Source of the DNA: Betaproteobacteria bacterium
GTDB lineage: Bacteria > Pseudomonadota > Gammaproteobacteria > Burkholderiales > SG8-39
Direction of reading: 5' to 3'
Assembly: GCA_016195915.1 (NCBI GenBank)
Contig: JACPYS010000017.1
Location: 80,282-144,281, forward strand
Length of the DNA: 64,000 bases
Shown here piece after piece: positions 50,782 to 58,174 of the stretch. The notes below the pieces were generated by a model that saw only the letters and a program-made list of their open reading frames with translations, was not told where the DNA came from and did not search any database. Made by a program: the position numbers and the translations under genes. Position 1 is the first letter of the stretch. Every line of letters begins with the position of its first letter.

Positions 50782-51666
50782 ATGAACCCTACGACACCCC
50801 GGCTGCGCCTCGGCATACCCAAAGGCAGCCTGCAGGAAACCACGCAGAAGCTTTTCATCCGCGCCGGCTACGACCTGCGCATCTCCGGCCGCTCCTATTA
50901 TCCCGACATCGACGACCCGGAAATCGAGTGCATCCTGATCCGGCCGCAGGAGATGGCCCGCTACGTAGGCCAGGGGATCCTCGACTGTGCCATCACCGGG
51001 CTCGACTGGATCCTGGAGACCGGCGCCGAGGTGGCGGACATCGCTGACCTGCGCGCTCCGTGGCCGAACTACGGCCCGGTGCGCTGGGTAATGGCATCCA
51101 AGAACGACTCCCCGTTCCACAGCGTGAAGGACCTCGAGGGCTGCCGCATCGCCACCGAAGCGGTGGGCATGACCAGGCGTTTCCTGGAGCTGCACGGCGT
51201 GCAGGCGAACGTCGAGTTCTCCTGGGGCGCGACCGAGGTCAAGCCTCCGATCCTCGCGGACGCCATCGTGGACGTGTCCGAGACCGGCGCTTCGCTGCGG
51301 GCCAACAACCTCAAGATCATGCACGTGGTGCTGGAGAGCACGCCGCGCTTCATCGCCTGCCACGACTCTCTGAAGGAAGGCTGGAAGAGCGCGAAAATCG
51401 AATGCCTGCTGATGCTGTTGAAAGGCGCCATCGCCGCCGCGACGCGCGTGCTGCTGTCGATGAACCTGCAACGGGAGAACGTGGACGCTGTACTGAAACT
51501 GCTGCCGGCGCTGGCGACGCCTACGGTGTCCACGCTGGCCGACCCGGCCTGGGTGGATCTCTCCACCGTGGTCGAGGAGAAGAAGGTGCGGGAGTTGATT
51601 CCCCGGCTCTACGCCGCCGGCGCGCGCGGCATCATCGAACTGCCGCTCAACAAGATCGTCGAGTAG
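50782..51666 (+). CDS. hisG: ATP phosphoribosyltransferase, long form (HisG)
   Basis: A 294-residue HisG of the long type, which has its own C-terminal regulatory domain and needs no HisZ. Motifs: RLRLGIPKGSLQETTQKLF, DCAITGLDWILETG, DAIVDVSETGASLRANNL and the C-terminal GIIELPLNKIVE. It catalyses the first step of histidine synthesis from ATP and PRPP. No other his gene is adjacent; it sits 37 nt after the fusion gene and is convergent with a glycine-zipper gene. Confidence 0.88.
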   Translation: MNPTTPRLRLGIPKGSLQETTQKLFIRAGYDLRISGRSYYPDIDDPEIECILIRPQEMARYVGQGILDCAITGLDWILETGAEVADIADLRAPWPNYGPVRWVMASKNDSPFHSVKDLEGCRIATEAVGMTRRFLELHGVQANVEFSWGATEVKPPILADAIVDVSETGASLRANNLKIMHVVLESTPRFIACHDSLKEGWKSAKIECLLMLLKGAIAAATRVLLSMNLQRENVDAVLKLLPALATPTVSTLADPAWVDLSTVVEEKKVRELIPRLYAAGARGIIELPLNKIVE

Positions 51667-51697
51667 CTGGTGCCTGAGTTACCGGCACACCGCGCGG

Positions 51698-51721
51698 TCA
51701 AGCGCCAACGCCGACGCTTGA
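51698..51721. terminator. Candidate bidirectional hairpin between hisG and a glycine-zipper gene
   Basis: TCAAGCG (51698-51704) pairs with CGCTTGA (51715-51721) around a 10-nt loop in the 80-nt convergent gap. No T-tract follows. Confidence 0.4.
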
Positions 51722-51746
51722 GCAGGCGTCGCATCAGCCCGAGGCG

Positions 51747-52283
51747 TCAGACGCGTTCCGCGATCTGCTGGTTCACCACGCGCACGCGATCGCCGACCGC
51801 GTAGGCCGGCGCAGCGGATTGCGTCAGCGCGCGCCCGGAGCCGTCGTCCATGCGCAGGACAATCCGATAGACCACCCGCTTGTTGAGATTCTTCTCGTTC
51901 GAGTTGCCCGCGTAGGCGCCGCCCGCGGCACCGGCGAGTGCTGCGATGGTCCGGCCGTCGCCGTGTCCGAACTGCCTGCCGATCAGTGCGCCGGTAACGC
52001 CGCCCGCGGCGGCGCCGAGACCGGAGGTCGAGTCCGTCACCTGAACTGCGCGGATTTGCTCGATGATGCCGCATTCAGCGCAGCGCGCGGGCGCGGATTT
52101 TGGGACCGCCGCTGCGGTCGATGATGCCGCCGGCACGGGCGCGGGTGTCGACGGAATTCCGGGCGTCGACGACGCGCCTGGGAGATGCCCGGTAAAGGCG
52201 GCAACTCCCACCAGGCTGAGGATGATCACACTGACCGCCGCCGCATACACCACCGGATGAAGCTTGCTCGCGTAGTCGTTCAT
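51747..52283 (-). CDS. Glycine-zipper 2TM outer-membrane-type protein (paralogue A)
   Basis: A 178-residue protein with one N-terminal helix (VVYAAAVSVIILSLVGVAAF), a Pro/Ala/Ser linker, the motif ARCAECGIIEQIRAV, a glycine-zipper segment (GLGAAAGGVTGALIGRQFGH and GAAGGAYAGNSNEKN) and a C-terminal beta part ending GDRVRVVNQQI. It is paralogous to the protein at 56194-56796. Glycine-zipper proteins of the SlyB/Rick_17kDa type respond to envelope stress. The ATG at 52283 has GGAGG just upstream; it follows mlaC-like by 31 nt. Confidence 0.83.
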   Translation of the reverse strand: MNDYASKLHPVVYAAAVSVIILSLVGVAAFTGHLPGASSTPGIPSTPAPVPAASSTAAAVPKSAPARCAECGIIEQIRAVQVTDSTSGLGAAAGGVTGALIGRQFGHGDGRTIAALAGAAGGAYAGNSNEKNLNKRVVYRIVLRMDDGSGRALTQSAAPAYAVGDRVRVVNQQIAERV

Positions 52284-52314
52284 GCCCGCCTCCATGTCGT
52301 TCGTCACGCGTCGT

Positions 52315-52938
52315 CTACGAATTCACCGGCGCACCGTTCTTCTGCTGCAGTGCCTTGATGAGTCCGTCGACGCCGCCCTTGCTCACCTCGGCGTCGAACG
52401 ATGTCCTGTAATTGGTCACGAGACTCACGCCTTCGACGAGGACGTCGTACACCTTCCAGCCGCCGTCCCGGCTCGCCATCCGGTAGTCGATCGCGAGCGG
52501 CGGTCCGCCGCTCTCCCGAACGACGGTCTTGACGAGCGCCTCGTCCCGGGATTCGTTCGGCGGCAGCGGTTTCACATCCACCGCGCGCTCGGCGCCCTGT
52601 TTCGCGGATTTGCTCAACGCAGTCGTGTAGATGTTGACCAACAGCGTGCGAAAACCGCTTTCGAGCGCCTGCTGCTGCTGCGGCGACGCCTTGCGCCAGT
52701 TCGTGCCGACCGCGAGCTTCGTCATCTCCGTGAAATCGAAGTTCGGCAGCACTTTCTGTTCGGCAAGCTGTCGCAGCCGGGCGCGATCGGGTGTGTGCTG
52801 GATGAGACCAAGCACGTCTTCTACCGTTCTCTTCACCAGCACGTCGGGCGCTTCGTTGCTCGCGATCGCGGCGCAGCTGGCGATCGCCAAGGCCCAGGTT
52901 GCCAGCCGGCGCGGCAGATTTTCAATTGCGCTCATCAT
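52315..52938 (-). CDS. mlaC: MlaC-like periplasmic phospholipid-binding protein
   Basis: A 207-residue exported protein of the MlaC/Ttg2D family: APDVLVKRTVEDVLGLIQHT, VLPNFDFTEMTKLAVGTNWR, LVNIYTTALSKSAKQG and VYDVLVEGVSLVTNYRTSFD. MlaC shuttles phospholipid between the outer membrane and the MlaFEDB complex; those genes are not here, so it is a stand-alone copy. It is the first gene before the glycine-zipper gene and has a degenerate copy of the shared palindrome about 95 nt upstream of its start. Confidence 0.87.
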   Translation of the reverse strand: MMSAIENLPRRLATWALAIASCAAIASNEAPDVLVKRTVEDVLGLIQHTPDRARLRQLAEQKVLPNFDFTEMTKLAVGTNWRKASPQQQQALESGFRTLLVNIYTTALSKSAKQGAERAVDVKPLPPNESRDEALVKTVVRESGGPPLAIDYRMASRDGGWKVYDVLVEGVSLVTNYRTSFDAEVSKGGVDGLIKALQQKNGAPVNS

Positions 52939-53031
52939 CGATCTATCCTCCTCGGAACCAACGGTTCAGCCTTCGGCGCATGCACCGCGAATCCGGCGCA
53001 ACGGCATTTCCGCCTCGGGCACGAACGCATC

Positions 53032-53047
53032 CTAGGAGTCCGCTTGC
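53032..53047 (-). promoter_or_regulatory. Degenerate copy of the GTAGGAATnCGCCTAC site upstream of mlaC
   Basis: CTAGGAGTCCGCTTGC matches the palindrome found at 56115-56130 in 12 of 16 positions and lies about 95 nt upstream of the mlaC start, a spacing close to that of the perfect site at 56878-56895 relative to its gene. Confidence 0.35.
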
Positions 53048-53158
53048 CTGCCGTATGTCGGACGTAAACCCGCGTGCGGTCGTGGTTCGTCCTACGCGCA
53101 TGCGCGCGTGCCCGGAAGGTCCGGCGCGTCATCGGACGGACGCCGAAAGAATCCGGCT

Positions 53159-54595
53159 TCAGCTCGCGGAAGTCGATGTCCTCGGCACGCGCATCGTCAC
53201 GCAGAGTCCGCGATCGGGAGCGAAACCGACCGCGAGCGACCCGCCCAGGGATTCCGCCCGATGGCGCATGCCGCGCAGGCCGTGCCCCATGGTTCTCCCA
53301 ACAGCGCCCCCGGCGTATCCCTGCCCGTCGTCGCGCACGCGCAGCTCGATCCAGTCCTGGGCACATTCGAGTTCGACCTGGACCTCGGAGGCCCGCGCGT
53401 GCTTCTGCACGTTGTTCAGCGCTTCCTGCGCCACACGGTAGATCGCGATCGCTGTCTCCGGTTCGGGTTCAGGATGCGCGCCGGTCCTGCGGAACGACAC
53501 GCGCAATCCGCCCGTCGAGGTAACCTGCTCGGCCAGATCCTGCAGCGCCGCGTTCAGGCCGAGATTCGCCAGCGCACTCGGCGACAGGCCCTCGATCACG
53601 CGGCGTTTGAGTTCGACGCCTTGCTCCAGATAGGCGTCGAGCCTGAGCAGCCTGTCCATCGCCGCCGCCGGCAGGTCCGGTCCCAGCCGCCTCAGCCAGG
53701 CGACGGTCATCTTGGAGGCAGTGAGGAGTGCACCCATTTCGTCGTGCAATTCGCGCGCGACGCTTGCGCGCTCCTGCTCCTGTACGCGTTGCAGGTGCCC
53801 GGCCAGTTCGCTCAATTCGACGGTCCGCTCGCGCACCGCGCGCTCGAGCCGGTCGCGTTCGTCCTCGACATAGCTCTTCTGGCGGCGCTCGGTGGCGAGC
53901 GCGTGCTGCGCGTAACGCAAGGCGAGCAGGAAGACGGCGGCTATCATGACGATCAGCAGCGCGAGCGCAGTGCGCACCGCGAGCAGCGACTGCCGCCACA
54001 CTTCCTCGAAGCTCGCGAGGCGCGATTCGTGGATGCGTTCCAGCCATTTCATGTCGCCTAGCAGGTCGTCCATGATTGCCTTGCCGCGGCCGCCGCGCAA
54101 GACTGTCTGCGCGCGTTTCGCCTCGCCCCGGTTCACCAGGTCGATCGTGCTTCGCCAGTACTCGAGCAGCCGGTCCAGATTGGCTTCGACCTCCTTGAAC
54201 AGCGTCTGCCCCTCGTGGTCCGCGTGTGCAAGTCGTGCCAGCTCGCGCCGGATTTCGGGCAGGCGCGCGATGGCTGTCGCGTACGGATCGAGATAGGCGG
54301 GATCTTCGATGAGCGTGTAGCCGAGCTGCCCGGTCTCGGCGTCCACCAGCGCCAGGCGCAGCTCGCGGGTCTGGCGGGCAATCGCCTGCGCGAAGGAAAA
54401 ATCACCGAAGCTGCGGTTGAGCACTTCGAGACCCGCGTCCGCGATCCATAGCGCGCTGGCGGCGAGGGCGATCGCAATCGGCATGGTCCAGAGCGTCCCG
54501 CCGGCTCGGCCGAAGAGTGTTTCCAGCCGCCTGTCGAAGCGCACCAGCCACTCGCGCAGCGGCACTGCAATAGGCTTCAGCGCGGTGCGTGACAT
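53159..54595 (-). CDS. NarX/DegS-type sensor histidine kinase with CHASE3-like domain (1)
   Basis: A 478-residue kinase. Helix 1 spans about 37-54, a helical periplasmic domain of CHASE3 type follows (VDAETGQLGYTLIEDPAYLD), helix 2 spans about 207-227, then a HisKA_3 domain with His284 in ARELHDEMGALLTA and a HATPase domain (EALNNVQKHA, RDDGQGYAG, GHGLRGMRHRAESLGG). AAGGAGGA precedes the ATG at 54595 and decides the start. It is divergent from a NarL-type regulator 155 nt away, the likely partner. CHASE3 ligands are not known. Confidence 0.88.
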   Translation of the reverse strand: MSRTALKPIAVPLREWLVRFDRRLETLFGRAGGTLWTMPIAIALAASALWIADAGLEVLNRSFGDFSFAQAIARQTRELRLALVDAETGQLGYTLIEDPAYLDPYATAIARLPEIRRELARLAHADHEGQTLFKEVEANLDRLLEYWRSTIDLVNRGEAKRAQTVLRGGRGKAIMDDLLGDMKWLERIHESRLASFEEVWRQSLLAVRTALALLIVMIAAVFLLALRYAQHALATERRQKSYVEDERDRLERAVRERTVELSELAGHLQRVQEQERASVARELHDEMGALLTASKMTVAWLRRLGPDLPAAAMDRLLRLDAYLEQGVELKRRVIEGLSPSALANLGLNAALQDLAEQVTSTGGLRVSFRRTGAHPEPEPETAIAIYRVAQEALNNVQKHARASEVQVELECAQDWIELRVRDDGQGYAGGAVGRTMGHGLRGMRHRAESLGGSLAVGFAPDRGLCVTMRVPRTSTSAS

Positions 54596-54749
54596 GAGTT
54601 CCTCCTTGGTTGCCCGCCCGCAGGCAGCGCGCCATCCCATGCAATGCTGTGCGACGTGGGCGACAATCGCACTGTCGTGGCCGGGCGCAATGTAAGATAC
54701 CACCAACGTCAAAGCGGATCGCGCGACCCCGGCGGCGCGCGTCGTTCTC

Positions 54750-55385
54750 ATGCCGAAGCACCGCATCCTGCTCGTGGACGATCATGAGATCGTGCGCACG
54801 GGCCTGAGAGAGTTGCTGCAACTCGAGCCCGATCTCGAAATCGCGGGCGAGGCCGCTACGAGCGCCGAGGCGATGACCTTGCTGCGCGACGCGAAATGCG
54901 ATCTCGTGCTGCTCGACGTATCGCTGCCCGACCGGAGCGGCGTGGATACGCTCAAGCTGATTCGCGTAGCGTACCCGTCTCTCGCCGTGCTCGTGCTCAG
55001 CGCCTACCCGGAAGAGCAGTACGCGATCAACCTGCTGCGCGCCGGCGCCAACGGTTACATCAAGAAGGATGCGCCGGGCGAAGAAATCATCGGCGCCATC
55101 CGCGCGGTGCTGCATCGGGGCCGCTACATCAGCGCAGCGGTGTCGGAGATGCTGGTCAATCAGCTGGACCCGAACACCGATCGCCCGGTTCACCAGGACC
55201 TGTCCGAGCGCGAATTCCAGGTGTTTTGCAAGATCGCCTCGGGTAGGACGGTCTCGCAGATCGCCGACGACCTGTTCATCAGCGTCAAGACCGTGAGCAC
55301 CTACCGCAGTCGCATCCTCGAGAAGCTGAAGATGAACAACAACGCCGAGCTGACTCACTACGCGGTGAAGAACGGTCTCGTGTGA
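54750..55385 (+). CDS. NarL/LuxR-type response regulator (1)
   Basis: A 211-residue regulator: receiver with Asp56 in DLVLLDVSLPD and Lys in YIKKDAPG, and a C-terminal LuxR helix-turn-helix (LSEREFQVFCKIASGRTVSQ, LFISVKTVSTYRSRILEKL). It is highly similar to the regulator at 57502-58143. It is divergent from the CHASE3 kinase and followed by a stand-alone receiver after 84 nt. Confidence 0.92.
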   Translation: MPKHRILLVDDHEIVRTGLRELLQLEPDLEIAGEAATSAEAMTLLRDAKCDLVLLDVSLPDRSGVDTLKLIRVAYPSLAVLVLSAYPEEQYAINLLRAGANGYIKKDAPGEEIIGAIRAVLHRGRYISAAVSEMLVNQLDPNTDRPVHQDLSEREFQVFCKIASGRTVSQIADDLFISVKTVSTYRSRILEKLKMNNNAELTHYAVKNGLV

Positions 55386-55417
55386 CGGCGTCGTAACCGG
55401 ACCGGACTTCCGCCGCT

Positions 55418-55440
55418 TGTCGGTGACGGTCCTACCGACA
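55418..55440. repeat. Inverted repeat between NarL-type regulator and receiver gene
   Basis: TGTCGGT (55418-55424) and ACCGACA (55434-55440) flank a 9-nt loop. It lies 30 nt before the receiver ATG and may be a weak terminator or a regulator site. Confidence 0.4.
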
Positions 55441-55469
55441 GCGGCGCCGGTTTGCGCCAGTATCGATTC

Positions 55470-55925
55470 ATGGTCGCGCCCACAGATCCCCGCTCCGGCT
55501 GCCGTTACCTGACCCTGCCCAGCGCCCAGCGGCCTGAACCCGCACGACCGCTGCGCGTGCTGCTCATCGAAGATTCCGCATTGATCCGGGAGCTGGTCGC
55601 GGAGGCGATCGAAATCGACGGCGGGGCGCTGGTCGCGTTCGCGACCGATTCGGAAACTGCGGCAGTGCGCGAGCTGCGTGCCGCGCGCTACGATGTGATC
55701 ATTGTGGACCTTCAGCTGCGCGAAGGCTCCGGATTCGGCGTACTGCGCTCGCTGCAGGACCTGGGGACCGACGCGCTCGTGATCGTGCTGACCAACTACG
55801 CGTCCTCCGCCATGAGGCAGCGCTGCGCCGAGCTCGGCGCCGACCGTTTCGTCGACAAGTCGAGGGAGTTTGAGGAAATCCGGAACGTGATGCGCAGCTG
55901 GGCCAGCCGGCGCCGGCTGTGTTAG
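55470..55925 (+). CDS. Stand-alone response-regulator receiver (1)
   Basis: A 151-residue protein with a 25-residue N-terminal extension and a single receiver domain: LLIEDSALIRELVAEAIEID, phosphoacceptor Asp80 in VIIVDLQLREGSGFGVL, and Lys in RFVDKSREFEEI. There is no output domain, so it likely acts by protein contact or as a phosphate sink. It is related to the receiver at 56953-57387 (DLQLREGSGFGVL versus DLELKQGTGIGVL). ATG 55470 was chosen over an upstream TTG at 55452. Confidence 0.85.
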   Translation: MVAPTDPRSGCRYLTLPSAQRPEPARPLRVLLIEDSALIRELVAEAIEIDGGALVAFATDSETAAVRELRAARYDVIIVDLQLREGSGFGVLRSLQDLGTDALVIVLTNYASSAMRQRCAELGADRFVDKSREFEEIRNVMRSWASRRRLC

Positions 55926-55967
55926 CGCTGCATCGCCCGGGGATCGCAAGCACGACCCTGGAGAAAT

Positions 55968-55999
55968 GCGACCGCCGGGCCAGGCAGCCCGGCGGTCGC
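55968..55999 (+). terminator. Strong GC hairpin after the receiver gene
   Basis: A perfect 13-bp stem, GCGACCGCCGGGC / GCCCGGCGGTCGC (55968-55980 and 55987-55999), with loop CAGGCA, 43 nt after the stop. No T-run follows. Confidence 0.6.
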
Positions 56000-56113
56000 C
56001 CGCAACCATGTAGGGAGGAGAAGGATGGTCGCGGATGGGGTCACACGAGCAAACTGCGAAACCATGATGCTCGAATCCGATGCCTTCGAATGTCGGTCGG
56101 AGTCTGAAAGTCG

Positions 56114-56131
56114 CGTAGGAATCCGCCTACG
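56114..56131. promoter_or_regulatory. Perfect palindrome CGTAGG-N6-CCTACG (shared site, copy 1)
   Basis: CGTAGGAATCCGCCTACG is a perfect 6-bp-arm inverted repeat whose 16-bp core is identical but for one base to the site at 56878-56895. It lies in the 268-nt convergent gap 55926-56193, where no gene start is evident, so it might serve an unrecognised small RNA or be a relic of duplication. Confidence 0.55.
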
Positions 56132-56193
56132 GCTTGTTGGCGCCCGTTCGGAGCGGTGTCCAGGAAGCGGCCGCAATCTTTCCGCATCGTCGT

Positions 56194-56796
56194 TCAGGCG
56201 TTCGAGTGGATCTGACCGTTGATGAACCTGACCCTGTCGCCTTGCCGCCAGCTCGGCGGGTTCGGCTCGATCACGACGCGTGTCGAGCCGTCGTCGAGGC
56301 GAACGGTGATCTCGAAAGCCCTGGCGGACCTGACGTTCTTTTCAATCTGATTGCCCGCCAGTCCCCCACCGACGGCGCCGACCACGGTCATCAGGTCCTT
56401 GCCGCGCCCGCCGCCGAGCTGGTGACCGACGATGCCACCGACCACCGCGCCGCCGACCGCGCCCAGGCCCGTGCCTTCGCCCTTGCGTTCGATTTCCCGC
56501 ACCGATTCGATCACGCCGCATTCCGCGCACCTGGCAACCGCGGTCGCGACGCCGGGTGCGCTTTTCGCCACCCTCACAGTCTCGGAACGTCTTGACACGG
56601 TTGCCGGGGAGGACGATGCCCCCGGTTGCACGGCAGGGTTGACCGGAGTCTGCTGCGCGGCTTTATCAGTCGGTTGGCCGGTGCTCGCCGGCAACCAACC
56701 CAGCAAGGCCGCCGCGGCGATTCCGCACGCGAGAATCACCACGACCGCCGCAGCGGCGAACAGTGGATGAAGTGCTTGTCTTTCCTGCGCTTCCAT
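56194..56796 (-). CDS. Glycine-zipper 2TM outer-membrane-type protein (paralogue B)
   Basis: A 200-residue protein: N-terminal helix (LFAAAAVVVILACGIAAAAL), Pro/Thr-rich linker, ARCAECGVIESVREIERK, glycine zipper (GLGAVGGAVVGGIVGHQLGG, VGAVGGGLAGNQIEKN) and a C-terminal part ending GDRVRFINGQI. It shares the ARCAECG motif and layout with the protein at 51747-52283. The ATG at 56796 has GGAGG 9 nt upstream. A perfect palindrome lies about 82-99 nt upstream, probably its operator. Confidence 0.83.
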   Translation of the reverse strand: MEAQERQALHPLFAAAAVVVILACGIAAAALLGWLPASTGQPTDKAAQQTPVNPAVQPGASSSPATVSRRSETVRVAKSAPGVATAVARCAECGVIESVREIERKGEGTGLGAVGGAVVGGIVGHQLGGGRGKDLMTVVGAVGGGLAGNQIEKNVRSARAFEITVRLDDGSTRVVIEPNPPSWRQGDRVRFINGQIHSNA

Positions 56797-56877
56797 GATC
56801 CGGCACCTCCGTGGGATTGGTGCCCCGACAATGAACTGGAAGCGTTTCCCCGGGTATCGGAGCCAGTCTGATCTTCG

Positions 56878-56895
56878 TGTAGGAATACGCCTACA
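56878..56895 (-). promoter_or_regulatory. Perfect palindrome TGTAGG-N6-CCTACA (shared site, copy 2)
   Basis: TGTAGGAATACGCCTACA is a perfect inverted repeat, 82 nt upstream of glycine-zipper paralogue B. Two LuxR/NarL-type regulators nearby bind inverted repeats of this size and are the likely readers. Confidence 0.6.
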
Positions 56896-56952
56896 TGAAA
56901 TGGCTTGTGTCGCCACTGCCATCGGCGCGGCGCGGCTGAAACCCTTTACGCC

Positions 56953-57387
56953 CTAGACTTGGGATGCGGAGACCACTTCCAGCAAGCGGCGTAGCTGCGG
57001 CGTATCCAGCGTCTTGTCAAAAAAATAACTGGCGCCGCATCTCGCCGCAAGACGGCGGATGTTCTCGCCGACAAAATTGCTGTAGATGATCTTCATGACG
57101 CCCGGCAGCTGAGCTTCTGTCGCCAGCTGCTTGAGCACGCCGATGCCCGTACCCTGCTTGAGTTCCAGATCGAGAATCAGGACATCGCACTCGTGATTGC
57201 GCAGCCAGGACAGCGCGCCATCCTCGGTTTCGGCAAATCCGGCCAGGGCGACTCCTGCGATCTCGCGCAAATTCTCGCTCACCACGGCTCGCACTTCCGG
57301 ACAGTCTTCCACCAGGAACACCCGCAGGAGCTGCAGGGGCAGCTTCTGGGCGTTGCCGGCTGGTGATACGTTATCGATGGTCGTCAT
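56953..57387 (-). CDS. Stand-alone response-regulator receiver (2)
   Basis: A 144-residue single receiver: VFLVEDCPEVRAVVSENLRE, Asp73 in VLILDLELKQGTGIGVL, and Lys in SYFFDKTLDTPQ. It has no output domain. The frame is open to 57498; ATG 57387 gives the normal receiver start. It follows the NarL-type regulator gene on the same strand (114 nt); a GTAGG half-site lies about 95 nt upstream of its ATG. Confidence 0.85.
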   Translation of the reverse strand: MTTIDNVSPAGNAQKLPLQLLRVFLVEDCPEVRAVVSENLREIAGVALAGFAETEDGALSWLRNHECDVLILDLELKQGTGIGVLKQLATEAQLPGVMKIIYSNFVGENIRRLAARCGASYFFDKTLDTPQLRRLLEVVSASQV

Positions 57388-57501
57388 GCGTTGTTCAATC
57401 CTGTCCTCCGAGTTTGTCTGCGCGTGCGTGCTCGAAGCGGACCGTAGCACGCCGCGCCGCGCGCCGGTATCGGTATTGCACCTACAGTCTGCCTGCACGG
57501 C

Positions 57502-58143
57502 TCAGTCGACCAGGTCGTTCTTGATGGCGTAGTACATCAGATCGGCGTTGCTCGCCATTTTCATCTTTTCCAGTATGCGCACCCGGTAGGTGCTCACGGT
57601 CTTGACGCTGAGGCTCAGTTCTTCCGCAATCCTGGTCGGCCCCTGCCCCTCCGCCAGCCTGCAGAAGATCTGGAACTCACGCTCCGACAGCGTTGCATGC
57701 AGCGGCCCCTTGCCGCTCTGGTCTATGTCGAGCGCGAGCAGCTGGGCCACCGCCGGACTGACGTACTTGCGCCCGACCACGACCGTGCGGATTGCGGCAA
57801 TGAGTTCTCCCGCCAACGCCTCTTTCTGCAGGTAGCCACTCGCGCCGTTGCGCAGGAGCTGAACCGCATACCGGCTCTCCGGGTGCATGCTCAGCACCAG
57901 CACCGGCAGATTCGGTTTCTCGCGCTTGATCTGCTTCAGGATCTCGATTCCGCTCTTGTGCGGCAGCGAGATGTCAAGCAACACGACGTGCCAATCCTGC
58001 TCCCTGATCAGGCGCAGCGCTTCGTCGGAGTTCGCGGCATCGCCCGCGATCTGCATGTCGGGCGCATCGGCGAGAAAATTCCTCAGCCCGGCACGGACCA
58101 CCGCGTGGTCGTCCACCACGAGAATCTTGATCGGTCCGTTCAC
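57502..58143 (-). CDS. NarL/LuxR-type response regulator (2)
   Basis: A 213-residue regulator with receiver (Asp57 in VVLLDISLPHKSG, Lys in GYLQKEAL) and LuxR domain (LSEREFQIFCRLAEGQGPTR, LSLSVKTVSTYRVRILEKM). It closely resembles the regulator at 54750-55385, pointing to duplication. It lies 31 nt downstream of the sigma-54 activator gene on the same strand. The partner kinase may be the one at 60189-61337. Confidence 0.92.
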   Translation of the reverse strand: MNGPIKILVVDDHAVVRAGLRNFLADAPDMQIAGDAANSDEALRLIREQDWHVVLLDISLPHKSGIEILKQIKREKPNLPVLVLSMHPESRYAVQLLRNGASGYLQKEALAGELIAAIRTVVVGRKYVSPAVAQLLALDIDQSGKGPLHATLSEREFQIFCRLAEGQGPTRIAEELSLSVKTVSTYRVRILEKMKMASNADLMYYAIKNDLVD

Positions 58144-58174
58144 TTGGCGTCCCCCTCCGCCCGACGCTTTGTGC

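Noticed and set aside
55926..56193. A small RNA gene around the palindrome at 56114
   Set aside because: The gap has a hairpin and a palindrome but no promoter or terminator pair I could place with confidence.
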